Below are positions 23,195 to 35,150 of a DNA stretch of 64,000 nt, piece by piece. The DNA is from Taudactylus pleione (Eukaryota; Chordata; Amphibia; Anura; Myobatrachidae): contig JAUIMM010000002.1 of assembly GCA_031769625.1 (NCBI GenBank), positions 682,001 to 746,000 on the forward strand, read 5' to 3'. The notes under the pieces are model-generated. The model saw only the letters and a program-made list of their open reading frames with translations. It had not been told where the DNA came from and made no database searches. The first letter of the stretch is position 1. Every line of letters begins with the position of its first letter. The position numbers and the translations under genes were made by a program.

Positions 23195-24000
23195 TTATTA
23201 TTGTATCATGCCTTTTACTATTGCTTCCATGAATGCCTGAGGTCTTAATACCCCCCAGAAACATTCGCATTTGTTCCACACCATTCGTAGCCTTAAGGCT
23301 GACATTGTTCTTTTACAAGAAACCCACTTCCAAACCCCTGACCATCCGTCCTTGCTTTCTAAACAATTCTTCAATGTATTCTACTCTTCCAGCACGACCA
23401 AACACAATGGAGTTGCGATCCTAATTAACAATAAACTGCCCTTCACACAAAACTCTGTAACTCTGTCTACACTGATTCAGACGGCCATTATATTATTTTG
23501 ACTGGTAGATTGGGACATATAGATGTCACTATTGCTAATGTCTATGCTCCTAATGTTGGTCAACAACGCTTTTTTAAGTCTTTTTTTTATCTCATCGCAT
23601 AAGCGACGTATTGGCTATTTGTTTCTCGGCGGAGATTTTAACTGTGTACTGGACCCCGCTTTAGATAAATCCTCCTCTCAGGCCTGTCCCCGTGTATGCC
23701 CTCTCTCTTCAGATCTCTTGCTAATCATATTATAGAAGCAGGGAACTCGGATACATGGCATTTTCTCAACCCCTCCTTTAGAGATTACACCTTTTTTTTT
23801 GCTCCTCACCGTTCATACTCAAGAATCGACCTAATCCTCTGTAGTCTATTAGTCTCTAAACACCTCACTAACTCTGAGATCATTTCAAATTCATGGTCCC
23901 ACCACTCAATTGTCACCTCTTCTTTCGACCTTTTGGACACCCCGGTCGCCCGGCCCCCTTGGAGACTCAATGAGACGCTATTAAAAATTCCTCACTTCTG
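23195..24000 (+). pseudogene. L1 ORF2 endonuclease domain, broken
   Basis: An APE-type endonuclease start is visible: FTIASMNA, an in-frame TGA at 23238-23240 (ordinary elements have an Arg or Trp codon there), then GLNTPQK, DIVLLQETHF (the catalytic Glu block), a GGDFNCVLD block (about 23630) and SRIDLILCS plus WSHHSIV (about 23820-23920), the Asp/His end of the fold. Frameshifts separate these blocks. The domain nicks target DNA for priming. Confidence 0.75.
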
Positions 24001-24136
24001 AGCAAAGATCACAGATATTTTGAAGGGCTACTTCTCCCTTAACGTGCCTGATTCTGGCTGCTCTCCAATTATCTGGGAAGCTCATAAATGCGTCCTCTGG
24101 GGTCACATTATCAGCTATGCCTCACACAGGAATAAG

Positions 24137-24589
24137 GGCCCTCATTCAGAGCCGTACGCTCTGAGCAGAGCGCACGCTCTGAATGAGGGCTGGCCTCCAT
24201 GAGAATGGAGCGTCCTCCTGGATGCTCGTATAGCTGTGGGTCACCACCCACAGGCTATACGAGCGTGCAGTTTGATGGCCACGATGGTCGTGACCATCGC
24301 GACCATTGAAACTGCGAGCCGGAGCCTGCGGTTGAGGTTTTCAACCGCAAGCTCCAGAGTGATTTTTGCTCTATCAGAGCCAAAATCACTCCCACTGACA
24401 TCACTAGTGATGTCAGTGGGCCGGCTTCTGACGGGAGGTGTTCCCGTGGGAACGCCCCCATCAGGGAGGCACGCCTACCAAAGGGGGCGTGCTGTCAATC
24501 AACATCCCTCCGTCGTGCACATGCTCAGTCCAGAACATCGACCCACTTGCGAGCGGACAGCCGCTCGCGAGTGGGTCTGAATCAGGCCC
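24137..24589. mobile_element. PIF/Harbinger-like MITE inside L1
   Basis: 453 bp beginning GGCCCTCATTCAGAGC and ending TCTGAATCAGGCC, flanked by AAG on both sides (24134-24136 and 24590-24592). It is full of nested palindromes, such as the ACGCTCTGA/TCAGAGCGT and GTATAGCTGTGGGT/CCCACAGGCTATAC arms. Its termini match the autonomous Harbinger at 45288-53718. Excising it restores the L1 frame across RNKEHKLLLKSL. Confidence 0.85.
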
Positions 24590-25039
24590 AAGGAACATAA
24601 ACTACTCCTTAAGTCCCTTACAGAACAGGTCCAGCAGCTGGAATCTCTTCACAAACATACTCCTACGGATGCCATTTACAGACAATTGGTTGTAGCGAAA
24701 TCTGCACTTAACGCTATTATTTCAGAGAAGATTAAGTAATCTCTCAGAAGGTTAAACCAGCGCTTTTATGAAAAAAGCAATAAGGCAGACACTTTACTAG
24801 CCAACCACCTGAAGTCTCGCAAATCTTTTCTAGCAATCCTGGCACTCAATGATCTCTCTGGATCTCTCCAATATAATCCCCTTAAAATTTACTCTATTTT
24901 TAAGGACTATTATACTCACCTCTACAATCTCAAAAATTGTGACTCTCCCCAATCTGTCCCATCTATTCCTATTTCTGAATATCTCTCCTCCTGTGCCCTA
25001 CCTCAGATTGATTCTGTCACTGCTGCAGATCTTAGTCTT

Positions 25040-25800
25040 CCCATAACTGAAGAAGAATTAATTACTGCCCTTAAAACCCAGAAACCCTCAAAAGCACCAG
25101 GTTCAGACGGACTCCGCTTTTCATATTACAAGGCCTTTCAAGATTCTCTCATTCCATACCTCACGTCCTCCTTTAATCATGTTTTTGAGGGTAGCTTCTT
25201 TCCTTCAGATTCCACTAGAGCCAAAATCACGGTCATCCCAAAGCCAGGTAAAGATCCCCAACTTGTGACTATCATCCAATATCCCTTTTAAACACTGACC
25301 TCAAACTTTTCGCTAAAATACTAGCAAACAGATTAAACCCTATCCTCCCTTCTCTCATCCATCCAGACCAGGTGGGTTTTGTGCCTACCTGCCAAGCACT
25401 TGACAATACTAGAAGAACAGTAGATTTAATCCTTCACGTCAATACCCTTAAGCTCCCCTCTCTACTTCTTGCCCTTGATGCTGAGAAGGCCTTTGATAGG
25501 GTCTCTTGGCCCTTTATGACTGATACTTTGCTTGGTTTTGGCTTCAAGGGAAATTTTCTCCAAGCCATTAAAGCTCTCTACTTCAACCCTTCCACTTCTG
25601 TTTTAGCAGGCGGCCTTCTTTCAGACCCCTTCCCTATCTCAAATGGTACCAGGAAGGGTTGCCCACTCTCCCCACTTATCTATGCTCTGATAATAGAACC
25701 CTTAGCCTGTAGAATTTGAGCGAATATTGATATCTCTGGTATATCTATAGGCAACTCCTCATACAAACTCTCTCTTTTCGCCGATGATGTCCTCCTCACC
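25040..25800 (+). pseudogene. L1 ORF2 reverse transcriptase core, broken
   Basis: RT motifs in order: KAPGSDGLRFSYY, ITVIPKPGKDP, SLLNTDLKLFAKILANRLNP (after a shift near 25265), DQVGFV, LALDAEKAFDRVSWPF (first catalytic Asp), GTRKGCPLSPLIYALIIEPLA and LFADDVLLTL (the ADD motif at about 25775). A stop after ACRI (25717-25719) and later shifts interrupt it. The palm residues are still present, so decay is moderate. Confidence 0.85.
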
Positions 25801-26309
25801 CTCCGATGATCTCGCTCCCAAATCTCTTCCAGGAACTATCTTTATATGGCCGCTTGTCTGGCTACAAGGTAAACCATGATAATTCTGAGGCCCTGCTCAT
25901 CCATATCCCAAGTGCATCCCTGGACCTCCTTCATCTTAATTTCTCTTTCGTCTGGAAGACAGATTCTATTAAATACCTTGGCATTCATCTCACAATATCT
26001 TATCACAGTCTGTACAAAGCAAACTACCCCCCCTTATTCCGTGCAATTGAGCAAGATATTTCCCGTTGGCGTACTCTTTTTATCTCCTGGATAGGATGTA
26101 TAAACGCAATAAAAATGAATGTCCTTCCCAAACTACTATATATTTTTCAGACCCTTCCTGTCCCTGTACCCCCCCCGTGTTCTTTCTTCTTTTCAATCAC
26201 TTTACGGTAAGTTCATTTGGAACAACAGAAGACCTTGCCTTTGCAGGGAGATCCTTTTCAAAAGTTCAGTAACAGGTGGTCTTGGACTTCCATCACTATC
26301 TAAATATTA

Positions 26310-26943
26310 ACCAAACCACACCAACATACATCTCCACTTATCTCAAAATATCTTGCAACCCGACATCTCCGCTCTGCACAAGATCTGCGTCTCTCATCCC
26401 CGCGCATTACTTGTTCCCATGCACGGTTACAGGACTTTTTTCGGGCTGCACCAACCCTGTGGAATGCCTTACCACGCACAATAAGACTTTCCACTAGTTT
26501 CCAAACATTCAAGCGTTCTCTAAAAACTCACTTCTTCAGACAAGCTTATCAGATTCCAGAACCGCCCACATAACCTTTTATAGCTTCCATATCTAACTCT
26601 CTTCTTATAGTAAACACCCATCACATATTCTCCTTCTTCAATTTTACTTCCTTCTAACCCTAGGCCAACTTTCCAGTGTGATTGGATCATACAGCCCACC
26701 AAGAACATCTGCAATCGGGCTGGACCAATTTGCAATATATAGCACCTATCCTTGTGTATCAACACCTATTTCCCTACAGATTGTAAGCTTATGAGCAGGG
26801 CCCTCTTACCCTTATGTATGTGTCTTACATATGTCATGTATGTATGTCTTTTACAACCCAGTAAAATGTTAATGTTGATTTAAATTGTAAAGCGCAACAG
26901 AATTTGCTGCGCTATATAAGAAACTGTTAATAAATAAATATAT
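26310..26943 (+). mobile_element. 5'-truncated L2/CR1-group LINE insertion
   Basis: Encodes the end of an L2-like ORF2 (about 26345-26575): RSAQDLRLSSPRITCSHARL, FFRAAPTLWNALPRTIRLS, FKRSLKTHFFRQAY, then a 3' UTR with GATTGTAAGCTTATGAGCAGG and GCGCTATATAAGAAAC and a simple ATAAATAAATATATAA tail. It is bracketed by AAATATTA (26302-26309 and 26944-26951), the target duplication in the L1. Removing it joins SLSKYYQASRLSQLAAWHS in L1. Confidence 0.85.
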
Positions 26944-26951
26944 AAATATTA

Positions 26952-27537
26952 TCAAGCCTCCAGGCTCAGCCAATTGGCAGCTTGGCACTCCCCTAAAGGT
27001 ACCAAATGATGGGTCGACCTGGAATCTGAACTCTATAAAGTCACATCAGTTTCTGATCTCCCCTGGCTTCTACGCAAACATAGGCCCCCCCTCAGCTCTC
27101 TCAGTTGCCTCAGTAGTTCTTACTTTGTCTATCTGGGACTCTCTCTTCTAAATTAGCTCTTTCTACCTACCCCTCGCCTCAAACCCCCTGTGGAATCATC
27201 CCTCTTTTCCTCCTGGCAACTCACCTCATATGGCTAATACCTGGTCAAAGATCAGCTTTACCCATTTCCGTCACATCATAGGTAATTTAGCTCCGCAAAC
27301 GTTCGCCGATATCCGCGAGAAACATTCACTCCCGCAAACCTGTTTTTATCAATATCTTCAACTCCGTAACTTTGTTTCCTCCTCCCTTCCACCCTCTCAC
27401 TCTCAATGCAATCCCACGGCGATGGAACGCCTTTGTATGTATAGTCCTTCTGATAAAGGCCTCATTTCTCGTATCTATCATACTATACTTATCCAGGAAC
27501 ATCCACCTCTGACGACCCTATAACTCTCTTGGGAACT
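26952..27537 (+). pseudogene. L1 ORF2 C-terminal part, first segment
   Basis: Continues L1 ORF2 after the L2 insertion: WHSPKGTKW, LESELYK, PWLLRKHRPPLSSL, then a frame at 27230-27523 with NTWSKISFTHFRHIIG and CFYQYLQLRNFVSS, the connection region of Tx1/L1 ORF2. A frameshift lies near 27170-27200. Confidence 0.65.
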
Positions 27538-27545
27538 GGACCTAG

Positions 27546-28864
27546 CAGTAGCGTAACTAGGGCAGGGCGAGTGGGGTGCGTGCCCTGGGCGCCGTTGGAC
27601 CGGCGGTGTGGGGGGGCACCGCCGGCCACGGTACCGGCCTGCCCGCCCTAGTTAGCCAGTGTAGCACCGACCGCAGTGAGTGCGGTCAGCGCTACACATT
27701 TACACAGGACCGGCACTAGGCTTCCAGCGCCGGTCCTGTACTACACATCTGAGCCCGTTCCCTCCCCCTGAGCACTTGCCCAATAGCGCCAGGAGGCTGG
27801 CTCAGGCTGTGCATAACACACGCATCGCCGCCAGCGCTGGCGGCGATGCGTGTGTTAAACAGCAGCCAATGAGAGTCAGATAGACTCTCATTGACTGCAG
27901 CAGCACCCACTGCAAGAGCCGGACTTCCGTCCGGCTCCTGCAGTGGGTAATGGGACAGACGTCATGACGTCTGTCCCATAATGCTGAGCGCGCCAGCCCG
28001 GGAGGACTGGCGGCGGCGTCGGCGTCGCGGACCGGAGCTGCAGCAGCGTGGATTCAGGTATGTTTTTATATATATATATATATTTTAACCTATCTGCACA
28101 ACAGGGGAGTGGGGTGGCTACTACTGGGGGGCCCTCTACTGGGGGTGGGGGCACCATTATTGGGAGGACCTCTACTGGGGGGGGCTACTACTGGGGGCAC
28201 TTAATTGGGAGGGGGAACCTCTACTGGGGACTACTACTTGGGGGGAACTGCCACTGGGGGCATTATAAAAGGGGCCTACTACTAGAGGCTCTGCACTCGG
28301 GGGACCACTACTGGGGGCAATAATAGGAAGGGCCACTACAGGGGGCACTGGATAGGGGGATCACTACTGGGTGCCTGCATAAGGGGACCACTACTGGGAA
28401 AACTGCATGGGGGGGGCTACTGCTGGGGGCACTATATAAAGGGCACTGCATAGGGGGGGAACTACTACTGTGGGCACCATATAAAGGGCACTGCATAAGG
28501 GGATACCGCTACTGGGCGCACTGCATTGTGGGGACTGATACTGGGGGCACTGCATAAGGGGGAACACTACATGGGGCACTGCATTTGGGAGGTCCACTAC
28601 TGGGGATATTGTATAAGAGGCACTACTATGGGCCTGCATAAGAGGGACCACAACTCCATACTGGGGGTACTGTATAAGGGGTACTACTGGGGTTAAGGTG
28701 CATATGGATAGGAATGTTCAGTGTGAAAATAAAGGGGTGTGTCATGTTGACACGCCCCATTTTTAAGTGACCACGCACAATTTTTTTCGACGCGTGCGCG
28801 CACATCGGGGGGGGCTCCCTTTTCAAATTTGCCCTGGGCTCCAAATACCCTAGTTACGCCACTG
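27546..28864. mobile_element. Non-autonomous hAT element, G-rich, inside L1
   Basis: Termini CAGTAGCGTAACTAGGG and, inverted, CAGTGGCGTAACTAGGG; perfect 8-bp target duplication GGACCTAG (27538-27545 and 28865-28872). Inside, 27700-28020 has several strong palindromes (for example CGCATCGCCGCCAGCGC with its mate) and 28110-28690 is a G-rich minisatellite. No transposase is encoded. Excising it restores the L1 reading LGTGPRYLLGRRN. Confidence 0.9.
28110..28690. repeat. G-rich minisatellite (CTACTGGGGGCACT-type)
   Basis: Degenerate repeats of CTACTGGGGG and GCACTGCATAAGGGG of variable length (about 12 to 45 bases). Repeated runs of four or five Gs could form G-quadruplexes on the plus strand. 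The open frames on the minus strand are repeat artefacts. Confidence 0.8.
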
Positions 28865-28872
28865 GGACCTAG

Positions 28873-29431
28873 GTATCTCCTTGGGAGAAGAAACTTATGG
28901 AGGTTATCCACCTCAATATATCAAAATGTTCAATAAGTGTTTCCATTAAGGAGAACTCATATAAAGTATACACCTGATGGTATCTTGTGCCGGAACGTCT
29001 TAACCAAATATATCCTGCTTCCTCCAATATGTGTTGGCGAAACTGTGGCCAAGTGGGCTTTTTTCTCCATATTTGGTGGACGTGCCCTAATATCGTTCCT
29101 TTCTGGACACTTGTTGAATCACTTATATCCTCCATAGTCCCACTGTGCCCCCCCTTTCCCCGGCCTCATTACGCCTGTGTGCCCCGATCTGCCAGTTATC
29201 CAAATTTGACAATAAATTGATTATGTATATTTCCTGTGCGGCCAAATATCAGATCGCTAGGACCTGGAAAAACCCTTCTCCTCCAACTCAACAGGCGCTC
29301 CTCAATCATGTTTTGTTTGTGTCCAAAATGGAGTATATCACTAGCCTCCAAAATAATAATGTGGACAAGTATCACAAAATTTGGTCCCCGTGGTATAGGT
29401 TTAACAACGCAACCCTTCCTCGTCTATCTTA
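28873..29431 (+). pseudogene. L1 ORF2 C-terminal part, last segment
   Basis: After the hAT element the L1 reads YLLGRRNLWRLSTSIYQNVQ, then the terminal Cys/His block CWRNCGQVGFFLHIWWTCP (about 29030-29090), with the H-x-WW-x-C pattern of the ORF2 end, and finally KYHKIWSPWYRF (about 29370). Downstream is a T-rich 3' UTR. Frames shift near 28950. Confidence 0.7.
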
Positions 29432-29465
29432 AACATTTATTCTCTAATCTGATGTTAGTCTAATA

Positions 29466-30288
29466 TAAATGTTTATATTTATTTATTGATTTTATTTACT
29501 TTTTTTTTTTTCCCCCCTTTTTCTTCTTCTTTTCTCCCTTTCACGGTTCTCTTCCTGTCATTCTCAACTTCTCTCCCCTACTAATCCTCCTTGTTTTTAA
29601 ATTTTTCTCTATTAATGTCTCTGACAAGTTTTTGTAGCTTTTTTATTGATTTTTTGAATATGTTTATGAGATTCAAAGTTACAATTTGATATATTTTTTA
29701 CGATAACTGGAGTTTTTTTGTTGGCTCTCATAACCAATATTCGGGTGTTTTACAACAACTATAATCGTTACTATTTTAGGTTTTGAGCTGTTGTATCACA
29801 TCCATTTTTTTATGTTTAATAACTGGAAGGAAAGAAGGACAAAAATACATAACATAGAAATGTGGTTAGAAACTGTAACATTTGATTGTCTCTTTTTTCT
29901 TTTTTTTGATGATTCAGGATATATATGTCTGTTTCTGTTTTGAATTTTTGTCTCACATTTTGACAAAAAAAAAGATCTTAAAAAAAAACTAGCGAAATAG
30001 CCTTTGGGGGGGGTCTGGAAGTATGGGGGAGGTCTCTTTTGGATTGCAGATGCTTGCTGAAGGTGCATTTTTTCACACACGGTATATAGGCCGTTCAATT
30101 GAACAGCCGATATATTGCGTGAGATCATTAATTTCCGTATAATGTGTGAGATCATTCATTTCTGTGTATTTCATATTTATACAGATTACCCCCAGCGCCA
30201 TCATCTCTTTAAAATACAAATTTAGATTGTCACTCATGGGGAAGGATCCGGCCGTGTTTGGACGACATATTGGACACTTTGTCTAGTG
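29466..30288. other. T-rich stretch; possible L1 3' UTR, no gene
   Basis: Long T and TTC runs with no recognised coding signal. About 30070-30160 has two copies of GTGAGATCATT. The end of the L1 within this stretch could not be fixed. Confidence 0.35.
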
Positions 30289-30874
30289 GGCCTGATTCAG
30301 ACCCGGTCGCAAGGCTGCGTTCGCAGACACAGCCAGCTGATGTTCGCAATCTGCGCATGCATATAAGATGCAGTGGGCGTGCACGAACCAGTCGTTGCGA
30401 TCAGGAAGCGATTGCAGTCAGTTCACAGAAGCTCTGCAAGCATGAGTGACAGGACATGCCGTTTGTGGGTGGTGTCAGGGGGAGGTCTATGCAGGCGTGT
30501 CTGTGCATTTAAATGCCATTTCAGGGGCATACATAATTAAGACACATTGTCAGCATACACGTCACATGGCTAAAACACACACAGCAGCACTCGCAGTGCT
30601 TGCAGTAGGGTATGATCAACCACAAGTAGTGCATATGAGTCCAATGTTGGCCGATGTTACTGATTGTTTAATACACTTCCTGGAGATTACGTATGTTACT
30701 AAGGGCAAGTGGGCATCTTGTGTCAGGCTGGTGGGCATCTAATTTCATACCGCGATTGCACGGCAAAACATAGTGGGTGTGCTAATGTTTTGCTTGCGAT
30801 TGCAGGATTTGCATACTTTGACTGGGGACAGCTGCGTGCGAAAGCAGCCATGTGACCGGGTCTAAATCGGGCCC
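30289..30874. mobile_element. PIF/Harbinger-like MITE
   Basis: Left end GGCCTGATTCAGACCCGGTC; right end inverted GGGCCCGATTTAGACCCGGT, followed by similar CGCAAGGCTGC/CACATGGCTGC. About 586 bp without a transposase; subterminal GCGATTGCA-type motifs on both sides. A frame of about 98 codons (30446-30742) shows no domain. Target duplication unclear (GTG possible). Confidence 0.75.
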
Positions 30875-31990
30875 TGTGTGCACTCGCTGTCACTGATGAT
30901 GCGCGCTCCCGCTCGTCATCATCGACATCTCCCGTTGGAGCTGCATTCAGGTCCGAAGGGCGACATCGTCAGCGAGGGCCATGCTGCTGAATCCACCATG
31001 GCCCTTAATGACATGCCATCGCTCACGACATCGGCAAGTTTGTATGCACTGGCTGATGCCGGGAGCCCCGTCACACGATAGGTTGGCTGGACACACATCG
31101 TTAAATGTGTACCCAGCATAACCATGGTCACAAAGCTGAAGTCTTTATCACCTGATTAAGATGTACTTTAGTACATGTAACTAATACTGCTGATACAACA
31201 TGGGCTAAAATCACTGCTATGTCCTCAGAAGGTAGGTCACATTTATGGGTGATAACAAAGAAATGAACATTAATCATGGACAGATAGTCATTACACAGTA
31301 CAGTATATAATTGTTTTATTATTAATAAATGGACATAGTGCAAATATCATAAGCTCACACAGTATATAAAGTAGAAGCCGGTGGAAATTGGGTCTGGCCT
31401 GTAGTGGGTGCGGGAGGCTGCAGAGTGTCTGTAGGGACATGCAGAGGTAGAGGTGGAAGGAACATACCAAGTCTGACAGCTGAGGGGTGGGGGTGAGCCA
31501 GGACTTACTGCAGTGATCAGTATAGGTTTCCTGTCCAGGCCAGACTCCCCTTTTGTATTAGACTCTTCTGTGACTCCTGTTCCCATGTAGACCCGACGTC
31601 ATTCTCCGCTGCCAAATGCTCCTATGCTCTGCAAGATGAAGGCAGGATCATTTTGTTATAAATCAGTCATGTTTATATGGGGCTACTCCGAGACTGACAT
31701 TAAAGCATCATTAGTTTATTTAAAGATGGAAAAGCTGTATGGTGACTCTTCTTTTAGCACCCAAATACTGTACCACTGACCACACTACTGAGCAGAATAC
31801 CCCAGAACATCACACTATGTGTGGCATTTCTCATTCATACAGGGGACATAAGCATACCCCAATAATTTTTGAAAGATGGCTCCATGAACCATTAACAGTG
31901 CTTTATACCTGCCCTCTTACCCCCATTCATAACCATGTACCGTTATCCCTCATTATAAGATCTCCATTGGCTTATTGCTAATTAAATACC
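30875..31990. other. No gene recognised; old MITE and minisatellite scraps
   Basis: 30880-31120 has CATCATCGACATC and TGGACACACATCGTTAAATGTGTACCC, similar in style to the MITE at 58769-59134. About 31905-31965 reads GCCCTCTTACCCCCATTCATAACC...GTTATCCCTCATTATA, close to one monomer of the minisatellite at 44360-45284. No supported coding region. Confidence 0.35.
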
Positions 31991-32427
31991 TTAACCAACC
32001 TTAATTACCTAAGCACTTAACTTATCTAATAAAGAAAGAGACGGACACCATAATAGCTTGGATAAAGGTCACAGCTTTTATTTCTGAATTAATTAATGAA
32101 TTCACCTAACCATGGAGGCCAGGAGACGCTGCATACTCAGTTCTAGCTTTCAAACTGACTTAAACGGGGAATGACTAAAATGCTCCCCCTAAAGACGCAC
32201 TTACGTCGTGAAGGTCTCGCCTCCCTCCTGGTCCAGTCTACTCCAAGCGTTTCCGTACAAAAGTGCTCAGGTCCCCTCGTATGAGAAGGACAGACTCGTC
32301 ATGTTACATCGAGGTCCAGCGCCCTCACAATGCTCTCTTGCTTCACAATAAAGCCACTGAGATGCAGCGTTCTCCCGCCAAAGCCAGCCTCAATTTGAGA
32401 CTGGCCCGCTACCAAAGGAAAAGACCA

Positions 32428-33042
32428 CTAATCCAAAAAGGCAAGCAACTCCTTAATAAACAAACCTAAACCCAAATTATTAAAATGAACCCCGTCTGGG
32501 CGAAAAAATCTAGGTAAATCCGAACCCCAAAAGCTATGCCTGACTACCAAGCCACCAAATGACAGGACATGTTTATTCAAAGCTCTGTTAACCTTACATC
32601 GAGCCCTATCCAAAGCCTTGTGATCCCGCTCACCACGCCAAACCAGCTGCGGCACTATTTCAGACCATACAATGCGCACATTCGGCCACAACAAGCGAAC
32701 TGCATCAACCAATTCTCTCAGCTGAAAAGACAACTCCAAACCTTTCAATTTACACAGATCATTCCCACCAACATGCAGGACCAACCAATCAGGTACACCC
32801 CATTTCGCTGCAGACTCCACCAACAAATCTCACACAGATGCACAAAGCAAGCCACGCACACCTATCCAGCGAACATGCCTGCCACCCAACAATTCACTGG
32901 CCCATCTAGCCAAACCATGCCGTTCAGCCCAATAAATATAGGAATGGCCGACCAGCCAAACCTGTTCTTCTCCAAAGTCTTCCCCTGTAAGGAAAGAACA
33001 CCCTAACCGTGAGCCACCGCACCAAAACCAAACTGCACACAA
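32428..33042 (-). pseudogene. SGNH/GDSL-type hydrolase of the Ngaro element, one internal stop
   Basis: A single frame interrupted by one TGA (32830-32832). Block I is VGHSYIYWA (GHS in place of GDS, with the candidate nucleophile Ser), the oxyanion block is LHVGGNDLC (the SGNH Asn), and the last block is DGVHFNNLGL (the Asp-x-x-His pair). About 204 codons in total. This family covers esterases, lipases and acetylhydrolases; vertebrate Ngaro elements are known to carry such an ORF, whose role in the cycle is not established. It lies 3' of the recombinase on the same strand. Confidence 0.75.
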
Positions 33043-33266
33043 CTAAATTAACACACAGCAACTAAACTAGCAAGGATGCAATGGGGGAAACAGGTAACCC
33101 GAGTGAAGGAGAAAAACGAAAAAACCTTCCCCGTGAACCAAGTTGGGCCAGATGATGGTTCCCGGGAGGAAAAACTAAAAAATTCCTTCACACCCCCACT
33201 TATCGAATGCTAACCATTCGTTAACTGGGCGGTAAACAACATTTTCAGGTTGTCGCAGGAGCGCAC

Positions 33267-33684
33267 CTACAGCTTATCGCAGCGAACATACGTCTTATAT
33301 GCAGAGGATCTCCACCTCCCGATGTTTTGAATAACACTGCCAGACGCTCCTGCTACTGCTGCACTAGTGGCAGCACTGATCCTGAAGGAATGAGTCCTGT
33401 AACTAGTGCCATCTAAGCCTAACGCCACTAAGCTACGCCGAAGAACAGCAGTGAATTGAAATTTAGAAAGAGTGGACAGATTTGAGTGCACCAGCCATTG
33501 GGCACCACCTGCTGGATGACCAGCCATATATAAAGCAGCAAGTCGCACCGGGCAAACCGAAGCATCATCCTGTTTATGCAAGGTAACCCACCTGCCCCGG
33601 CCTAACTGATCCGTCTTGGAAAACCGCAGTTTACACAAAATGGATGACTCCTGGAACACGATATCTCCCATCATGAACCCTGAG
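33267..33684 (-). pseudogene. Ngaro tyrosine recombinase, C-terminal half
   Basis: Contains the catalytic end of the fold: THSFRISAAT (the H-x-x-R box) and IGRWRSSAYKTYVR (second conserved position and the Tyr nucleophile). The upstream half with the first Arg lies at 39874-40362, beyond the inserted PLE. The enzyme joins circular element DNA into the genome by a Tyr-linked intermediate. Apart from the insertion, this half is open to its stop. Confidence 0.85.
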
Positions 33685-33698
33685 GACACCGAGGACTT

Positions 33699-33967
33699 TA
33701 AAATGAACAAAAGAAGCAAAGTATTCCTATATCGGGGCACTCACGGATTAATCGTGATGTACTCAAGTGACCAAACAATTAATAAAACATAACTTTTATT
33801 ACGTCCTTAAATAATAAAAAAACAAAAGCGAAATATATTACTAAATATATAAAATAAGTGTTCTCTAGTAATAATTATTGTGTGGTAATCTTATAAATGT
33901 GCTATGTAACCACTATGGGCATATTCATTCCACACAATATAGTTTAATGTAGAATATCTCACCAGTA
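33699..33967 (-). repeat. PLE pseudo-LTR, left copy
   Basis: Starts TAAAATGAACAAAAGAAGC and matches 39591-39859 almost base for base to TATCTCACCA; beyond that the left copy continues with sequence the right copy lacks. Typical of PLE, in which one terminal repeat is truncated. Confidence 0.9.
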
Positions 33968-34239
33968 AACGTCTCGTACCATGATTGAAACCTATGTGAA
34001 ATGGATATTGGTGATTTACTGAAGAGACTGGTGCCAGACAGCACTCAATCAATTCATTATAATCCAATTACCTCAATATATGATTGTTCTATTATTAGAG
34101 CTCTACACTCTCACAATCTTCTGGTATAGCCACAGTCTCCTAATATACCACAGTGCTGTATTGTGGCACCTAAAGGGTGTTAGAGTAATTTAAGCTGTGA
34201 TACACAAGAGTAAATTGATTTAATAGCTTAACTCACAAC

Positions 34240-35040
34240 ACAGTAATATTGTCCGTTTAGATTCTCTCATGAATATTCACTGTTCTTATTACTGAGCTCT
34301 GCACCTCTGTAGTCTATTAGAACATAAACAGTGTCCTGATCAGCTGCTCTATCTGGCAGTTCTTTACTTGCAACATAGTAGCATATTACGTTCTGTCTAC
34401 TTAATGAATATTCACTGCTCTCATTAGGGAGCTTTTACACCTCCGTGATCTGTTTGTATTTAAGCTGTCTCCTAACCCACCGCTCTATCTAGCGGCTAAT
34501 GATTATCTAATAAATATTCACTGCTCTCATTAATGAGCTCTGCACCTCCGTAATGTATTAGAACATGAACAGTGTTTTGCTGCTTAATCTAGTAGTTCTT
34601 TACTGGCAACATAGTAACATATTACGTTCTGGTTATTGTGTCAATATTCACTGCTCTCATTAGGGAGCTCTAGATTTCCGATGTGTTAGTACTTAATGAA
34701 TAATCACTGCTCTCATTAGGGAGCTTTTACACCTCCGTGATTTGTTAGTACTCGAGCCGTCTCCTAGCCCACCGCTCTGTCTAGCGGCTAATAATTATCT
34801 CATGAATATTCACTGCTCTCATTACTGAGCTCTATACCTCCGTAGTCTATTAGAACAGGAACAGTGTCCTGATCTGCTACTAAATCTAGCAGTTCTTTAC
34901 TGGCAATATAGTAAAATATTACGTTCTGGCCACCATATGAATATTCACTGCTCTCATTAGGGAGCTTAAGACTTCCGTGATATGTTAGTACACGAACAGT
35001 CTCCTTACCCACCGCTCTGTCTGGCGGCTTGTGATAACTC
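34240..35040 (-). repeat. Tandem subrepeats in PLE 3' region
   Basis: About seven copies of AATATTCACTGCTCTCATTA followed by a GGGAGCT or CTGAGCT block and ACCTCCGT, spaced roughly 100-140 bp, alternating with ACCGCTCTGTCTAGCGGCT-like segments. Located between the RT ORF and the left terminus. No coding sense; a 70-codon frame here is a shadow of the repeats. Confidence 0.8.
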
Positions 35041-35150
35041 TTTAATTTAATCGTATTACTCGGTATTCAACATAAACAACATATTACAATGAGAAACACA
35101 TAATTAAAAAACCCAGGTCACGCTATGCATCGCGTGCCTGTATGATCTGA

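Larger units (their letters stand above)
20163..29465 (+). mobile_element. Tx1-like L1 LINE with three nested insertions
   Basis: Starts with a G-run and GCGTGGCC, a typical L1 5' end, then a GC-rich 5' UTR (to about 21364), ORF1, a T-rich spacer (22345-23180) and ORF2 up to about 29430. ORF2 is interrupted by a MITE (24137-24589), an L2-like LINE (26310-26943) and a hAT element (27546-28864); removing each restores the L1 reading at the junctions. Many frameshifts and stops in ORF1 and ORF2 show it is dead. The exact 3' end and target duplication are not resolved. Confidence 0.85.

Noticed and set aside
28308..28651. Minus-strand frames rich in Pro/Ser/Cys
   Set aside because: Produced by the G-rich minisatellite of a hAT element.
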